Positions 8,862 through 16,453 are shown, numbered from the stretch's first letter. The stretch is DNA of 44,047 bases from Bacillus multifaciens (GCF_030756675.1 NZ_JAVBXD010000037.1:1-44047), one strand, 5' to 3'. The notes: a model not told the origin generated them from the sequence alone. Program-made: numbers and translations.

Positions 8862-8915
8862 ATGAGGAAAATGTTAACCCTCTTTGGATTCTCCGGCAAG
8901 CCCTCTTATAAATAA
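8862..8915 (+). CDS. possible 17-residue peptide
   Basis: ATG 8862 follows a perfect AAGGAGG (8847-8853) with 8 bases between, and encodes MRKMLTLFGFSGKPSYK. The ribosome site is stronger than most in this window, which is the only reason to list it. No partner gene or export machinery lies nearby. It could equally be a decayed gene start. Confidence 0.3.
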   Translation: MRKMLTLFGFSGKPSYK

Positions 8916-9078
8916 AATTTGGGATATAAACGCCGAATTTAAAAAATAACCTCTTTGTTTGTATTGGTTTTCCAGAGTGCCCCTCATTCTTTGAATCGTT
9001 TTCGTCCCTCTTAAAGGCTTGCTTGCAATGCAAATAGCTAGAGATAGAAAAAAATGTTAAAAGGGTTTAAAAATCCTT

Positions 9079-9104
9079 TGTAATCGCTTACACATTGTTA
9101 TACT
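9079..9104 (+). promoter_or_regulatory. CcpA (cre) site overlapping a promoter
   Basis: TGTAATCGCTTACA (9079-9092) matches the cre consensus TGWAANCGNTNWCA at every fixed position. TATACT (9099-9104) is a -10 box just downstream; the cre site covers the -35 region, so CcpA binding should repress. The gene controlled is the desulfidase-like enzyme at 9316. Confidence 0.7.
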
Positions 9105-9315
9105 ATTAAATTATAATAATAAATTATCATGATGATTTATTATTATTGTAGTTAAATACAGGCGAGTATAGGAGTAATGAAGGATGAAGATGTTAAAAAC
9201 ATCTGAGCCAACTATATACTGTTATTTACAGAAGATTAAAGATAAAAACAATTTTTTTGCGAAAACTTGTTCATCATTTCACATGATGGGTAGTTGAAAG
9301 ACAGGGGGACAATTT

Positions 9316-10596
9316 GTGAACAAGAATAGTATGTTACGTGTGTTAGAGAAAGAATTAGTCGTTGCTTTAGGGTGTACAGAACCAGTGTCGATTGCGTTAG
9401 CCGCAGCTACTGCAAGAGATTATATAAAGGGCGACATACAGTCAATCGAAGTATTTGCGAGTACAAATGTCATTAAAAATGCAATGGCGGTTGGTATACC
9501 AGGAATGAGGGCTACTGGAATTGACTTTGTGGCTGCTTTAGGGGTGTTAGCAGGAGATAGCAAAAAAGATTTAGAAGTGTTAGCCGGAATCTCAGAAGAA
9601 GATGAAGAACAAGCAATCTCTTTAGTAGAAGCGGGGAAAGTTTCTGTAGAATTAGCAGATACGTCTAAAAAGCTATACATTGAAGTGAAGGTTACGACAG
9701 ACGAGGGATATGCAAGGGCTATTATTCGGGATAATCACACATTTATCGCATTAGTAGAAGCGAATGGGGAGCTTGTTTATAAGAATGGATGTGGAAATAC
9801 TCACTTTGCCACTTCTGAAGAAGAACGTGATGAACTTACGATTCCAGAAATATATGAATTTGTTACGACTGTAGATGTAAAGGAATTGGCACTTGTAAAA
9901 AAGAGTATTGAACTGAATCGTAATGTGGCACTAGATGGTTTGTCGAATGAATATGGCTTACAAGTTGGAAAAACATTAAAGGCAAATGTCTTGAAAGGAA
10001 TTTTATCAGATGATTTAACAACTCATGCGATGGCATTAGCAGCTGCTGGTTCAGATGCACGTATGGCCGGTTCGACAATGCCAGTAATGGCTAACTCAGG
10101 AAGTGGTAATCAAGGGATTGCTGTTACGATGCCTGTAGTAGCCGCAGGTGAGAAATTAAATGCTTCGGAAGAAGAGCTAATTCGTGCTGTTACGCTAAGT
10201 CATTTATTAGCGATTTATATTAAAAATCAGTTTGGACGTTTGTCTGCACTTTGCGGTGTAACAGTTGCTGGTGCAAGTGCATCGGCTGCTATTACGTATT
10301 TATTAGGTGGAGATATTGAAAAGATAAAGTATGCAATCCAAAATACACTTGGAAATGTGGCAGGAATGATTTGTGACGGAGCAAAAGCAGGATGTGCGAT
10401 GAAAGTAGCAACTTGTTCAAGTGCAGCTGTACAATCTGCACTGTTAGCTTCACAAGGAATGTGCATCTCTGCTACAGATGGATTTATCGAAGCAGATGTT
10501 GATAAAACAATTGAGAACTTTTGCCGATTAGGAAATGAAGGTTCACCTAATATGGATAAGATCATGCTAGAGATGATGATTAATAAAAGAAAATAG
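9316..10596 (+). CDS. L-cysteine desulfidase / L-serine dehydratase alpha-like enzyme (UPF0597, CyuA/YhaM family)
   Basis: 426 residues from GTG 9316, preceded by AGGGGGAC. Family hallmarks are LGCTEPVSIALAAA near the N-terminus (Cys 20), YKNGCGNTHF, TMPVMANSGSGNQG and MICDGAKAGCAMK; the conserved Cys residues are thought to hold a 4Fe-4S cluster. Characterised members release sulfide and ammonia from cysteine to give pyruvate, acting in the cytoplasm. The bacterial serine dehydratase annotation is older and less certain. It stands alone, with a roughly 200-base leader and a full consensus CcpA site, which fits an amino-acid catabolic gene shut off by glucose. Confidence 0.8.
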   Translation: MNKNSMLRVLEKELVVALGCTEPVSIALAAATARDYIKGDIQSIEVFASTNVIKNAMAVGIPGMRATGIDFVAALGVLAGDSKKDLEVLAGISEEDEEQAISLVEAGKVSVELADTSKKLYIEVKVTTDEGYARAIIRDNHTFIALVEANGELVYKNGCGNTHFATSEEERDELTIPEIYEFVTTVDVKELALVKKSIELNRNVALDGLSNEYGLQVGKTLKANVLKGILSDDLTTHAMALAAAGSDARMAGSTMPVMANSGSGNQGIAVTMPVVAAGEKLNASEEELIRAVTLSHLLAIYIKNQFGRLSALCGVTVAGASASAAITYLLGGDIEKIKYAIQNTLGNVAGMICDGAKAGCAMKVATCSSAAVQSALLASQGMCISATDGFIEADVDKTIENFCRLGNEGSPNMDKIMLEMMINKRK

Positions 10597-10625
10597 TAGT
10601 TAACAAAGTAAGGGTAAGATATAAA

Positions 10626-10672
10626 TATATAAAAGCTCAGATGATTTTTCTTATCAACTGAGCTTTTATATA
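10626..10672. terminator. bidirectional terminator
   Basis: TATATAAAAGCTCAG (10626-10640) pairs with CTGAGCTTTTATATA (10658-10672). It lies between converging genes and can serve both. Confidence 0.7.
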
Positions 10673-10753
10673 TATTTTATTTCATATAGAGGTTATAACA
10701 GCTGAGAGACCGATGAAAAAAGAACGTAAATTCATTGTTATTCTCCCTGCAGC

Positions 10754-11380
10754 TTATTTATATGCTAGTACGGCCCAGTGACATGGGGCTGTTTGTCTCC
10801 AATTTAAACTAGAAAAACCGCGCACTCTTAACATTGTATCAAGTTCATTGATTTGTGGGTAATCTTCAGTTGGATCCCACTGTTTTCCTATTCGTTGTTT
10901 TGCATCTTCCATAGCAGATTTGGATGCGAACATAATGTCTAATAAGAGAAAAGTCCCATTTGGCTTTAGGATGCGATATACTTCGCTGCATGCTTCTTCT
11001 CTTTGTTCAGGTAAAACTTCATGAAAACAAAAGCTTGAGATAACAGAATCGAAGCTCTCGCTTTTTTGTCCTGTATTCGTAAAAGTCCCAGTTTTCAAGT
11101 GGAAATTGGGATGTTTATTTTGACATTGTTCTAACATTTTTTCTGACAAGTCAATTCCAAAAATATTTGAATCATTTTTACTTACTAAAGCTGCAAAAGC
11201 ACCTGTACCGATTCCGATGTCAAGAATGCTATCTTTATCGCTAGTATGAAGCAAATGCTTTGCTTCATTCAAACTGTGATTGTATCCGTAAAGTGGGCCA
11301 TTTGGATTTTCTAAACTTTCATCATATGTTTTGGCCCAATCATTAAAAAGTTTTTGAGTAGTTTCAAACGTCCGTAGCAA
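10754..11380 (-). CDS. class I SAM-dependent methyltransferase (YrrT-like)
   Basis: 208 residues from TTG 11380, which follows AAGGAGG by 8 bases. SAM-binding motif I is ILDIGIGTGAF (about 52-62). Motif II is IFGIDLSEKML, and VISSFCFHEVL and RILKPNGTFLLLDIMF are motifs III and IV of the Methyltransf_11/25 type. Length and layout match B. subtilis YrrT, an AdoMet-dependent enzyme of the methionine-to-cysteine cycle, but the usual mtnN/mccAB neighbours are absent, so the substrate is unknown. Confidence 0.8.
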   Translation of the reverse strand: MLRTFETTQKLFNDWAKTYDESLENPNGPLYGYNHSLNEAKHLLHTSDKDSILDIGIGTGAFAALVSKNDSNIFGIDLSEKMLEQCQNKHPNFHLKTGTFTNTGQKSESFDSVISSFCFHEVLPEQREEACSEVYRILKPNGTFLLLDIMFASKSAMEDAKQRIGKQWDPTEDYPQINELDTMLRVRGFSSLNWRQTAPCHWAVLAYK

Positions 11381-11394
11381 ATAAATTTCCTCCT

Positions 11395-11448
11395 TTATAA
11401 ATGCGTTACCTCTGTTTCCAATGTATAAGTAATCTTCATGTTTATCAT
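11395..11448 (-). CDS. possible 17-residue upstream peptide of the methyltransferase gene
   Basis: On the minus strand GGAGTG precedes ATG 11448 by six bases. The frame reads MINMKITYTLETEVTHL and ends at TAA 11395-11397, immediately before the AAGGAGG of the methyltransferase. It may be a leader peptide or the start of a deleted gene. Confidence 0.25.
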   Translation of the reverse strand: MINMKITYTLETEVTHL

Positions 11449-11593
11449 TGTTATCACTCCAATCAATATGTACTAAATGAATAACTTCGATTTGAAATTT
11501 TGAAAACCTTCTGCACTTGTGTTAAAAATCAGTTCAAGGATTTTGGGTTTTACACTCTGAAAGGGTTTATATCTCTTATAAAGGTGGAAATCT

Positions 11594-11615
11594 ATAGTAA
11601 CACTGGTGATACTAT
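11594..11615 (+). promoter_or_regulatory. palindromic operator candidate upstream of the MDR gene
   Basis: ATAGTA-n-CAC-nn-GTG-n-TACTAT is a 22-base inverted repeat with 18 of 22 positions symmetric. A second pair, CTTACAT (11634-11640) and ATGTAAG (11672-11678), lies nearer the gene. The outer ATAGTA/TACTAT half-sites resemble operators of redox-sensing HxlR regulators such as YodB. No regulator gene is next to it. Confidence 0.45.
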
Positions 11616-11704
11616 GTGACATAAATGTGCCTTCTTACATAACTTGATTTTACAATTTATAATGTAAGGAGAAGTTCAATTTTTAGTAAGCGGAGGAAAT
11701 GAAC

Positions 11705-12724
11705 ATGAAAGCAGTTGGTTTATTAGAATATTTACCTATCGAAAATGAGAACAGTTTAGTCGATATTGAATTACCACGTCCAGTACCGACAGGAAGGGAT
11801 ATACTCGTAAAAATTCATGCTATTTCGGTTAATCCGGTTGATACAAAAGTTCGAGCACCAAAAGACAAGAAAGAGGAAGAGTATAAAATACTCGGATGGG
11901 ATGCTAGCGGCGTTGTTGTAGAAGTTGGGGAAGATTGCACGTTGTTTCAACCAGGTGATGAAGTTTTCTATGCAGGAAGTATTATTCGACCAGGTACATA
12001 TAGTGAATATCATCTAGTAGATGAGAGAATTGTTGGAGCGAGACCGAAAAATTTGACTCACGCACAATCAGCTGCTATTCCATTAACTGCAATTACAGCG
12101 TGGGAAGGAATGTTTGAACGCTTAGCAATTGATATTAATAATAAGGAAAAGAATAAACAGAAAAATATTTTAATCATCGGCGGTGCAGGTGGTGTAGGTT
12201 CTATTGCTATTCAATTAGCAAAATGGGCTGGCCTTAACGTGATTACAACTGCCTCTCGAAAAGAAACGAGAGAATGGGTGGGAAGTTTCGGTGCTGATTA
12301 TGTTATCAATCACCATGAATCATTTAAAGAACAATTATCCCAAATGAAAATAGATGAAGTTGATTATATTTTCTGCTTAAATAATACAGATCAACACTGG
12401 AACAGCATGGCAGAAGTAATCAAGCCGCAAGGAAAGATTTGTTCGATTGTAGAAAATGAGAAACCGTTAGAGTTAGGGTTATTAAAAAGTAAAAGTGCTG
12501 CATTTGTTTGGGAATTTATGTTTACAAGAGCTATGTACCAAACTGAAGATATGATTAACCAACATCTTTTGTTAAATCAAGTTAGTGAATTACTGGATCA
12601 AAAAGTGCTTAAGACGACTTTAAGCAGGACGTTATCACCAATTCATGCGGCTAATATTAGAAAAGCGCATGAGATAATTGAAACAGGAAGTACGATTGGA
12701 AAGATTGTTTTGGAGGCATTCTAA
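11705..12724 (+). CDS. zinc-free MDR oxidoreductase, quinone-reductase-like (adh_fam_1)
   Basis: 339 residues. GroES-like N-terminal domain (VDTKVRAP, GWDASGVVVEVG), then a Rossmann fold with IIGGAGGVGSIAIQLAK (about 157-173). The catalytic zinc ligands of classical alcohol dehydrogenases are absent, as in the TIGR02817 group and other NADPH quinone reductases. ATG 11705 is preferred over ATG 11699 because GGAGGA at 11692-11697 is at the right distance from the second ATG only. The family reduces quinones or enals in the cytoplasm. A palindromic operator candidate lies about 90 bases upstream, consistent with induction by electrophile stress. Confidence 0.8.
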   Translation: MKAVGLLEYLPIENENSLVDIELPRPVPTGRDILVKIHAISVNPVDTKVRAPKDKKEEEYKILGWDASGVVVEVGEDCTLFQPGDEVFYAGSIIRPGTYSEYHLVDERIVGARPKNLTHAQSAAIPLTAITAWEGMFERLAIDINNKEKNKQKNILIIGGAGGVGSIAIQLAKWAGLNVITTASRKETREWVGSFGADYVINHHESFKEQLSQMKIDEVDYIFCLNNTDQHWNSMAEVIKPQGKICSIVENEKPLELGLLKSKSAAFVWEFMFTRAMYQTEDMINQHLLLNQVSELLDQKVLKTTLSRTLSPIHAANIRKAHEIIETGSTIGKIVLEAF

Positions 12725-12767
12725 AAGTATATAAGTGAATATTGATGAGAATGAAATATGAAGAATG

Positions 12768-12793
12768 GAGCTGTATGTACTACAGCTCTATTT
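12768..12793 (+). terminator. terminator of the MDR gene
   Basis: GAGCTGTA (12768-12775) pairs with TACAGCTC (12781-12788), followed by TATTTTTATT. Confidence 0.75.
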
Positions 12794-12946
12794 TTATTAT
12801 GTGTAGGTTTTAAATATTGTTATTAATTTTGATAAACTACCAAAACAAGCTTTTTCCATGGTAAATTAAACTGTTGTTTTATAAAAAAGTTGGACTGCTT
12901 TGTATTCCTTCTTCAACTAATATACTGACTGATTTAATATTCTACT

Positions 12947-13141
12947 TTAAAAGACTTGTGGTTTTTCAACATATAAACCTAAAATATATCCACAATTCAA
13001 ACAAAAATGTGAAGATATTGGTGAAGATTGACTTCTTGGATTGTTATAGGAAAACATATGAACTACCCCGTTGCCTCCTTTTATAATCCCTTTCTCAATT
13101 TGATTACCATTACACTTAGGACATACTTTCTCTTTCAACAT
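12947..13141 (-). CDS. small zinc-ribbon protein, unknown function
   Basis: 64 residues. CPKCNG near the N-terminus and CLNCGY near the C-terminus form a four-Cys zinc ribbon, with a Gly/Ser-rich linker between. ATG 13141 follows GGAGTG. Such short ribbons are common single-gene units in the B. cereus group. I see no terminator directly behind it. Confidence 0.65.
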   Translation of the reverse strand: MLKEKVCPKCNGNQIEKGIIKGGNGVVHMFSYNNPRSQSSPISSHFCLNCGYILGLYVEKPQVF

Positions 13142-13195
13142 TTTTCACTCCATTCTTTTATTCACGTTCCATTTTATTTATATTTTAACAAAAAT

Positions 13196-13278
13196 TTGAA
13201 TGGGTAATATAAACTTTTATAAACCGAGAAGTATGATGATAATAACCTTTAGTCATAATTACGACTAAAGGTTTTTTT
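13196..13278 (+). ncRNA. promoter-terminator unit, possible small RNA or attenuator
   Basis: TTGAAT (13196-13201), 16 bases, TATAAA (13218-13223) form a promoter. About 20 bases after the expected start, AACCTTTAGTC (13244-13254) pairs with GACTAAAGGTT (13263-13273) and runs into a T tract ending at 13278. The transcript would be about 50 bases. No plus-strand gene precedes the terminator, so it either ends a small RNA or attenuates the peptide gene at 13324. Confidence 0.4.
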
Positions 13279-13323
13279 AGTATAAAAAATTAAACAAATA
13301 TAAAATTACAAGGAGACAATTTT

Positions 13324-13425
13324 ATGGAAAATAATAAGAATGTAATACTCGCTTTGACTGTTTTTGCTTTAGGTTTAGCATTTTTTGTTGGTGGTATGGT
13401 TTATTCATTATGGGGATCATTTTGA
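13324..13425 (+). CDS. 33-residue single-pass membrane peptide
   Basis: ATG 13324 follows CAAGGAG. The product starts MENNKNVILALTVFALGLAF and continues FFVGGMVYSLWGSF: a short polar head, one membrane helix and a tiny tail. It is followed by its own terminator. Function unknown; too short for most gene callers. Confidence 0.6.
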   Translation: MENNKNVILALTVFALGLAFFVGGMVYSLWGSF

Positions 13426-13489
13426 ATACTTAAATGGTCGGTTTGAAACAAAGATGCATCGTTTTAAAGAAAGTCGTACCGTTTATTAA

Positions 13490-13547
13490 AAAGATGAACT
13501 GAAATAACTTGTCTAAGTGGCGAAGGGATTTTAGTTCATCTTTTTTA
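13490..13547 (+). terminator. terminator after the membrane peptide gene
   Basis: AAAGATGAACT (13490-13500) pairs with AGTTCATCTTT (13533-13543) around a 32-base loop, ending in a T run. Confidence 0.65.
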
Positions 13548-13637
13548 TTGAACTAACTGGCAGTTTAGTTGAAGAAGGAAAACTTATAGTAAACATAGAA
13601 AATATTTATGAATTAAAGTTTTTGTGAGGTGAAAGTG

Positions 13638-14198
13638 ATGGTAATAAAACAAAACGAAATTAAAGTAGTAGTTGGAGCTGGAGCATTTAACAATAATCCA
13701 GGTTGGGTTCAAACTCAAGAAGCTGAACTTAACTTATTAGTTGAAACTACCTGGGAAGAAAGATTTGAATATAATTCCATTTCAGCTATTTTAGCTGAGC
13801 ATGTATGGGAACATCTTACTTTTGAAGAAGGTGTAAAAGCAGCTAAAATTTGTTATGAGTTTTTAAAACCATCAGGTCATATTCGTTGTGGTGTCCCTGA
13901 TGCATTTTTCCCAGATGAAACCTACCAAAATATAGTTAAAGTAGGCGGACCTGGACCTAAAGATCATCCAGCTGCAAGCCATAAAATAGTTCATAATTAT
14001 AAAACATTAACTAAAATGTTTGAAACTGCTGGATTTGAAGTAGTTTTACTTGAATATTGTGATGAAAATGGGCAATTTTATTACAACGAATGGGATGCGA
14101 ACGATGGTGTTATTTTCCGTTCAAAAAGGTATGATTCTAGAAATCAAGGAGATAAACTTGGTTTTCCATCGCTAATTGTTGATGCGATTAAACGGTAA
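13638..14198 (+). CDS. predicted SAM-dependent methyltransferase (COG4627-like)
   Basis: 186 residues. The recognisable parts are AILAEHVWEHLTFEEG and YEFLKPSGHIRCGVPD, the post-motif II and motif III segments of small class I methyltransferases in which the glycine-rich motif I is reduced. HNYKTLTKMFETAGF is the usual C-terminal helix. ATG 13638 lies 6 bases after GTGAGGTG; the upstream in-frame GTG 13629 overlaps that site. Substrate unknown. Confidence 0.7.
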   Translation: MVIKQNEIKVVVGAGAFNNNPGWVQTQEAELNLLVETTWEERFEYNSISAILAEHVWEHLTFEEGVKAAKICYEFLKPSGHIRCGVPDAFFPDETYQNIVKVGGPGPKDHPAASHKIVHNYKTLTKMFETAGFEVVLLEYCDENGQFYYNEWDANDGVIFRSKRYDSRNQGDKLGFPSLIVDAIKR

Positions 14199-14205
14199 GT
14201 AATTC

Positions 14206-14225
14206 AACTAACGCATGCGTTAGTT
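14206..14225. repeat. perfect 20-base palindrome
   Basis: AACTAACGCATGCGTTAGTT is fully self-complementary and begins 8 bases after the methyltransferase stop. It has no T tract of its own. It may be an operator or an RNA hairpin ahead of the following terminator. Confidence 0.6.
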
Positions 14226-14238
14226 CTATAAATTCATG

Positions 14239-14260
14239 AGTCGCAAATGCGGCTTTTTTT
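14239..14260 (+). terminator. terminator of the methyltransferase gene
   Basis: AGTCGCA (14239-14245) pairs with TGCGGCT (14248-14254), one G-T pair, then seven T. Confidence 0.6.
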
Positions 14261-14332
14261 GTTTGTGCTGTAATTATTGCGGTAAAGATATCTTCATTCA
14301 ATAAGGGGGAGGACGCACATTTTCCGAATTTC

Positions 14333-14398
14333 GTACGCTAAGCAATATTTCATAAAGAAAAAGCCTATTTCCTGTACGCTAAGGGAACAATCGGCTTC
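14333..14398. repeat. two copies of GTACGCTAAG in a hairpin-forming intergenic element
   Basis: GTACGCTAAG occurs at 14333-14342 and 14374-14383; the second copy lies in the loop of AAGCC(14361-14365)/GGCTT(14393-14397) with TTTCC/GGAA inside. A third, inverted copy is at 15248. It may be an intergenic repeat or the terminator of a lost minus-strand gene. The rest of the 14199-14844 gap shows only the hairpin at 14488. Confidence 0.45.
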
Positions 14399-14487
14399 TT
14401 AATGTTAAGTTGTTTGTAGTGGTCGTAGGGAGTCTAATGGTGTAATTTCTTTTTTACTAAAAATGAAAACTTAAATCTGTTTGATAG

Positions 14488-14527
14488 AAATCCATTTTGA
14501 TTAATCCTTTTTCAAAATGGATTTTCT
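14488..14527 (+). terminator. orphan terminator-like hairpin
   Basis: AAATCCATTTTG (14488-14499) pairs with CAAAATGGATTT (14513-14524), followed by TCTTT. No gene ends directly upstream, so it may mark a deleted gene. Confidence 0.45.
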
Positions 14528-14844
14528 TTACTTACCACAAAATAAGGGATTGGTAAGTACTTTTGAACAAACTTTATTTTTAAGAAACAACTAGAGCTAA
14601 CAATCACAACTATGAATGGTAGCTTTGAAATATAAAATACTTCCAAGTGTTTAAAAGGGTATTTGTCTTTTGGTGGATGATATAATTGGAAATATAAAGA
14701 AATGTTTTAGTTGTGTTTTGCAATTTAGGAAGCAGTATAAGTACAGAAGGCGCTGTACAGTATATAGGAAACAGTAGACTTTTGTTCGTAGAAGAAACAC
14801 TCTAACTATAAGTTTTAAACGATAAATATAGAAGGAGGAAACTT

Positions 14845-15198
14845 TTATCCTTCGCTACATCAGATTTTAAAGTTGAACAAGAATACGGAAAATATTTAAA
14901 ACTATTAAACCGAAAATTATATAGTTTTGAACTTGAAGGAGAAATTGTTGGCTGTATAGGTATTGAAATTACTAGTGTAAAAGAGTGCGAAATTAAGCAT
15001 ATTGCAGTATCTTCCTTTCAACGAGGTAAAGGTATTGGTAGCACTATGGTTAATTATTTCTCTAATAAATATTCACTGATTTATGCTGAGACGGATAATG
15101 ATGCAGTGGATTTTTATCGAAAATACGGTTTCGAGATAACAAGTTTAGGTGAAAAGTATCCAGGTGTAGAACGTTTTCTATGTGAATTTAGAAACTAA
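14845..15198 (+). pseudogene. GNAT acetyltransferase with no canonical start codon
   Basis: From TTA 14845 the frame reads LSFATSDFKVEQEYGKYLKL and continues through HIAVSSFQRGKGIGSTMVNY (acetyl-CoA binding R/Q-x-x-G-x-G/A motif) and AVDFYRKYGFEI, to TAA 15198: 117 codons, a near-complete GNAT domain. AAGGAGG lies at the right distance from the TTA codon, so this is where translation should begin. There is no in-frame ATG, GTG or TTG before the middle of the domain. One base change (for example TTG to TTA) would explain it. The gene is either silenced or uses an unusual start. Confidence 0.65.
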
Positions 15199-15247
15199 TT
15201 ATCTTATTGAACTTAATATTAAGCAAGAACATAAAAAAAGGCGGTTC

Positions 15248-15263
15248 CTTAGCGTACGTTAAG
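15248..15263. repeat. inverted copy of the GTACGCTAAG repeat
   Basis: CTTAGCGTACGTTAAG is a near-perfect palindrome (one mismatched pair) made of the inverted repeat CTTAGCGTAC and its variant GTACGTTAAG. It matches the two copies near 14333-14383. Confidence 0.45.
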
Positions 15264-15287
15264 ACAGAATCTCATCTTTGCTACTGT

Positions 15288-15323
15288 AAAAAAACAACTA
15301 GCCCTCGCAATAGGTGCTAGTTG
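15288..15323 (-). terminator. terminator of the CPBP protease gene
   Basis: On the minus strand CAACTAGC/GCTAGTTG (15295-15302 and 15316-15323) forms a stem followed by seven T. It lies about 95 bases past the stop codon. Confidence 0.7.
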
Positions 15324-15418
15324 ACGTAAAATTCGTTAACGGTAGTAAAAAATCTCAATTCTTATCTTTTTTTAAATAAGGTTTTAGTAATCCATTTATA
15401 AGCATAATAACTTATTTA

Positions 15419-16054
15419 TTAATTTGCTGTACTCTTTTTTGAGTAATATACTGAAAGTAAATTAAACTCCACATGCAAAAATATTGAAAAAATAATTGAT
15501 AGTGAGTAATCCGTAATCATACCAAATATGATTCCCCCGAAAAATGCGAACAGCATAAATTTTATGCTAGTCTGATTAAAGCTGTAATATTGTAAGTGAG
15601 CTATAGCGAATAGAAAGGAAGATATTAGGATCGGTACTGTAACTGGTATGTACGCTATTTCATAAAAAGGGTATATTGGGAATGAATTGTTAAGTATTGG
15701 TATAATCATCCCTCTGAAAATTACTTCTTCAAAAATAGGATATATAATTACAAAGTTTAAGATATTCTTTTTCCCGATCGGCTTATATCCTGAGTATCGC
15801 GAAATGAAAATATTCGTTATCGCGGTAATCAAGATTAATAGAACAATTGGTTCGTAGTGAATTGGTAAACGGAATACATAATTATCTTCATAAAAATAAC
15901 TAATTACTGTCAGCAGGGTTCCCCATATATAAATAATCTCATTTTCTATCTTTTGGTACAACGTTCTGCCAATAATAATGCCAACTGTAATATCAATAAT
16001 TTTATATGAAAAAGCTAATAAAACAGCAAGTACCAAAGCAATAAGGTAGCTCAT
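15419..16054 (-). CDS. CPBP-family intramembrane glutamic endopeptidase
   Basis: 211 residues, mostly membrane segments. Motif 1 EEVIFRG (E109, E110, R114) and motif 2 FAIAHLQYY (H153) are present, and HVEFN near the C-terminus fits motif 3 (HxxxN). These residues form the active site of the CAAX-processing and bacteriocin-immunity type of membrane protease. ATG 16054 follows GGGGTGA. In Gram-positives the family often acts in bacteriocin self-protection; no bacteriocin gene is seen nearby, so its target is unknown. Confidence 0.8.
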   Translation of the reverse strand: MSYLIALVLAVLLAFSYKIIDITVGIIIGRTLYQKIENEIIYIWGTLLTVISYFYEDNYVFRLPIHYEPIVLLILITAITNIFISRYSGYKPIGKKNILNFVIIYPIFEEVIFRGMIIPILNNSFPIYPFYEIAYIPVTVPILISSFLFAIAHLQYYSFNQTSIKFMLFAFFGGIIFGMITDYSLSIIFSIFLHVEFNLLSVYYSKKSTAN

Positions 16055-16254
16055 ATCGATTTATCACCCCATCTCACAAGGAACTCCTTTGCAATTCATG
16101 CATTTGATTCACATCCAGTATTATTTGATTTTAGAATATTTTCCCTCTATTTTAAAATTTTACCATGTTATGATGGTTTGAGGTTAGAAAAATTAGTTGT
16201 ATATCATATACATCTAAAGTGAACATAATGCAACATTATTAGTAGCATTCAAAA

Positions 16255-16294
16255 AATGTCACTTCTTATCCTTTTTCAGATAAGAAGTGACATT
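16255..16294 (-). terminator. orphan terminator, better T tract on the minus strand
   Basis: AATGTCACTTCTTATC (16255-16270) pairs perfectly with GATAAGAAGTGACATT (16279-16294). The minus strand continues with TTTTT. It follows the gene remnant at 16334-16453. Confidence 0.65.
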
Positions 16295-16333
16295 CTTTTA
16301 ATGAAACTTTATTTCAAAGCTATAATATACATA

Positions 16334-16453
16334 TTATTTTAAAGAAAGTTCTTGTAAGTAACGATTGATTGTTGCAAATGAGTAAGTTTCTTTATTTCTT
16401 AATGCGCAGGAAAATGAAGGGACGGTGTGAAAGAGTGCTATAAGGAACGAGAT
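16334..16453 (-). pseudogene. possible C-terminal gene remnant on the minus strand
   Basis: An open frame ends CALRNKETYSFATINRYLQE then LSLK and stop at 16334. It has no start, reads like a protein tail, and is followed on the same strand by a strong terminator, which suggests that a gene once ended here. Family not recognised. Together with the terminator this explains much of the 16055-16500 gap. Confidence 0.3.

Larger units (their letters stand above)
8596..9315. other. 720-base gene-poor stretch
   Basis: This gap holds a possible 17-codon reading frame at 8862, a CcpA site with promoter near 9079-9104, and a 9-codon leader frame at 9177-9206 whose 3' half forms GATGTT-AAA-AACATC. The segment 8870-9040 is less AT-rich than its surroundings and reads plausibly on both strands, yet I cannot assign it. 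No tRNA, T-box or known riboswitch motif was seen. Confidence 0.5.

Noticed and set aside
8842-9033. Minus-strand frame of 63 codons in the gap before the desulfidase gene
   Set aside because: No ribosome site and no recognisable family; kept only as part of the unassigned-segment finding.
9120-9315. T-box leader upstream of the desulfidase-like gene
   Set aside because: The conserved AGGGTGGNACCGCG T-box sequence and terminator pair are absent.
12874-13086. Plus-strand frame of 70 codons
   Set aside because: It is antisense to the zinc-ribbon gene, whose Cys pairs and ribosome site make the minus strand the coding one.
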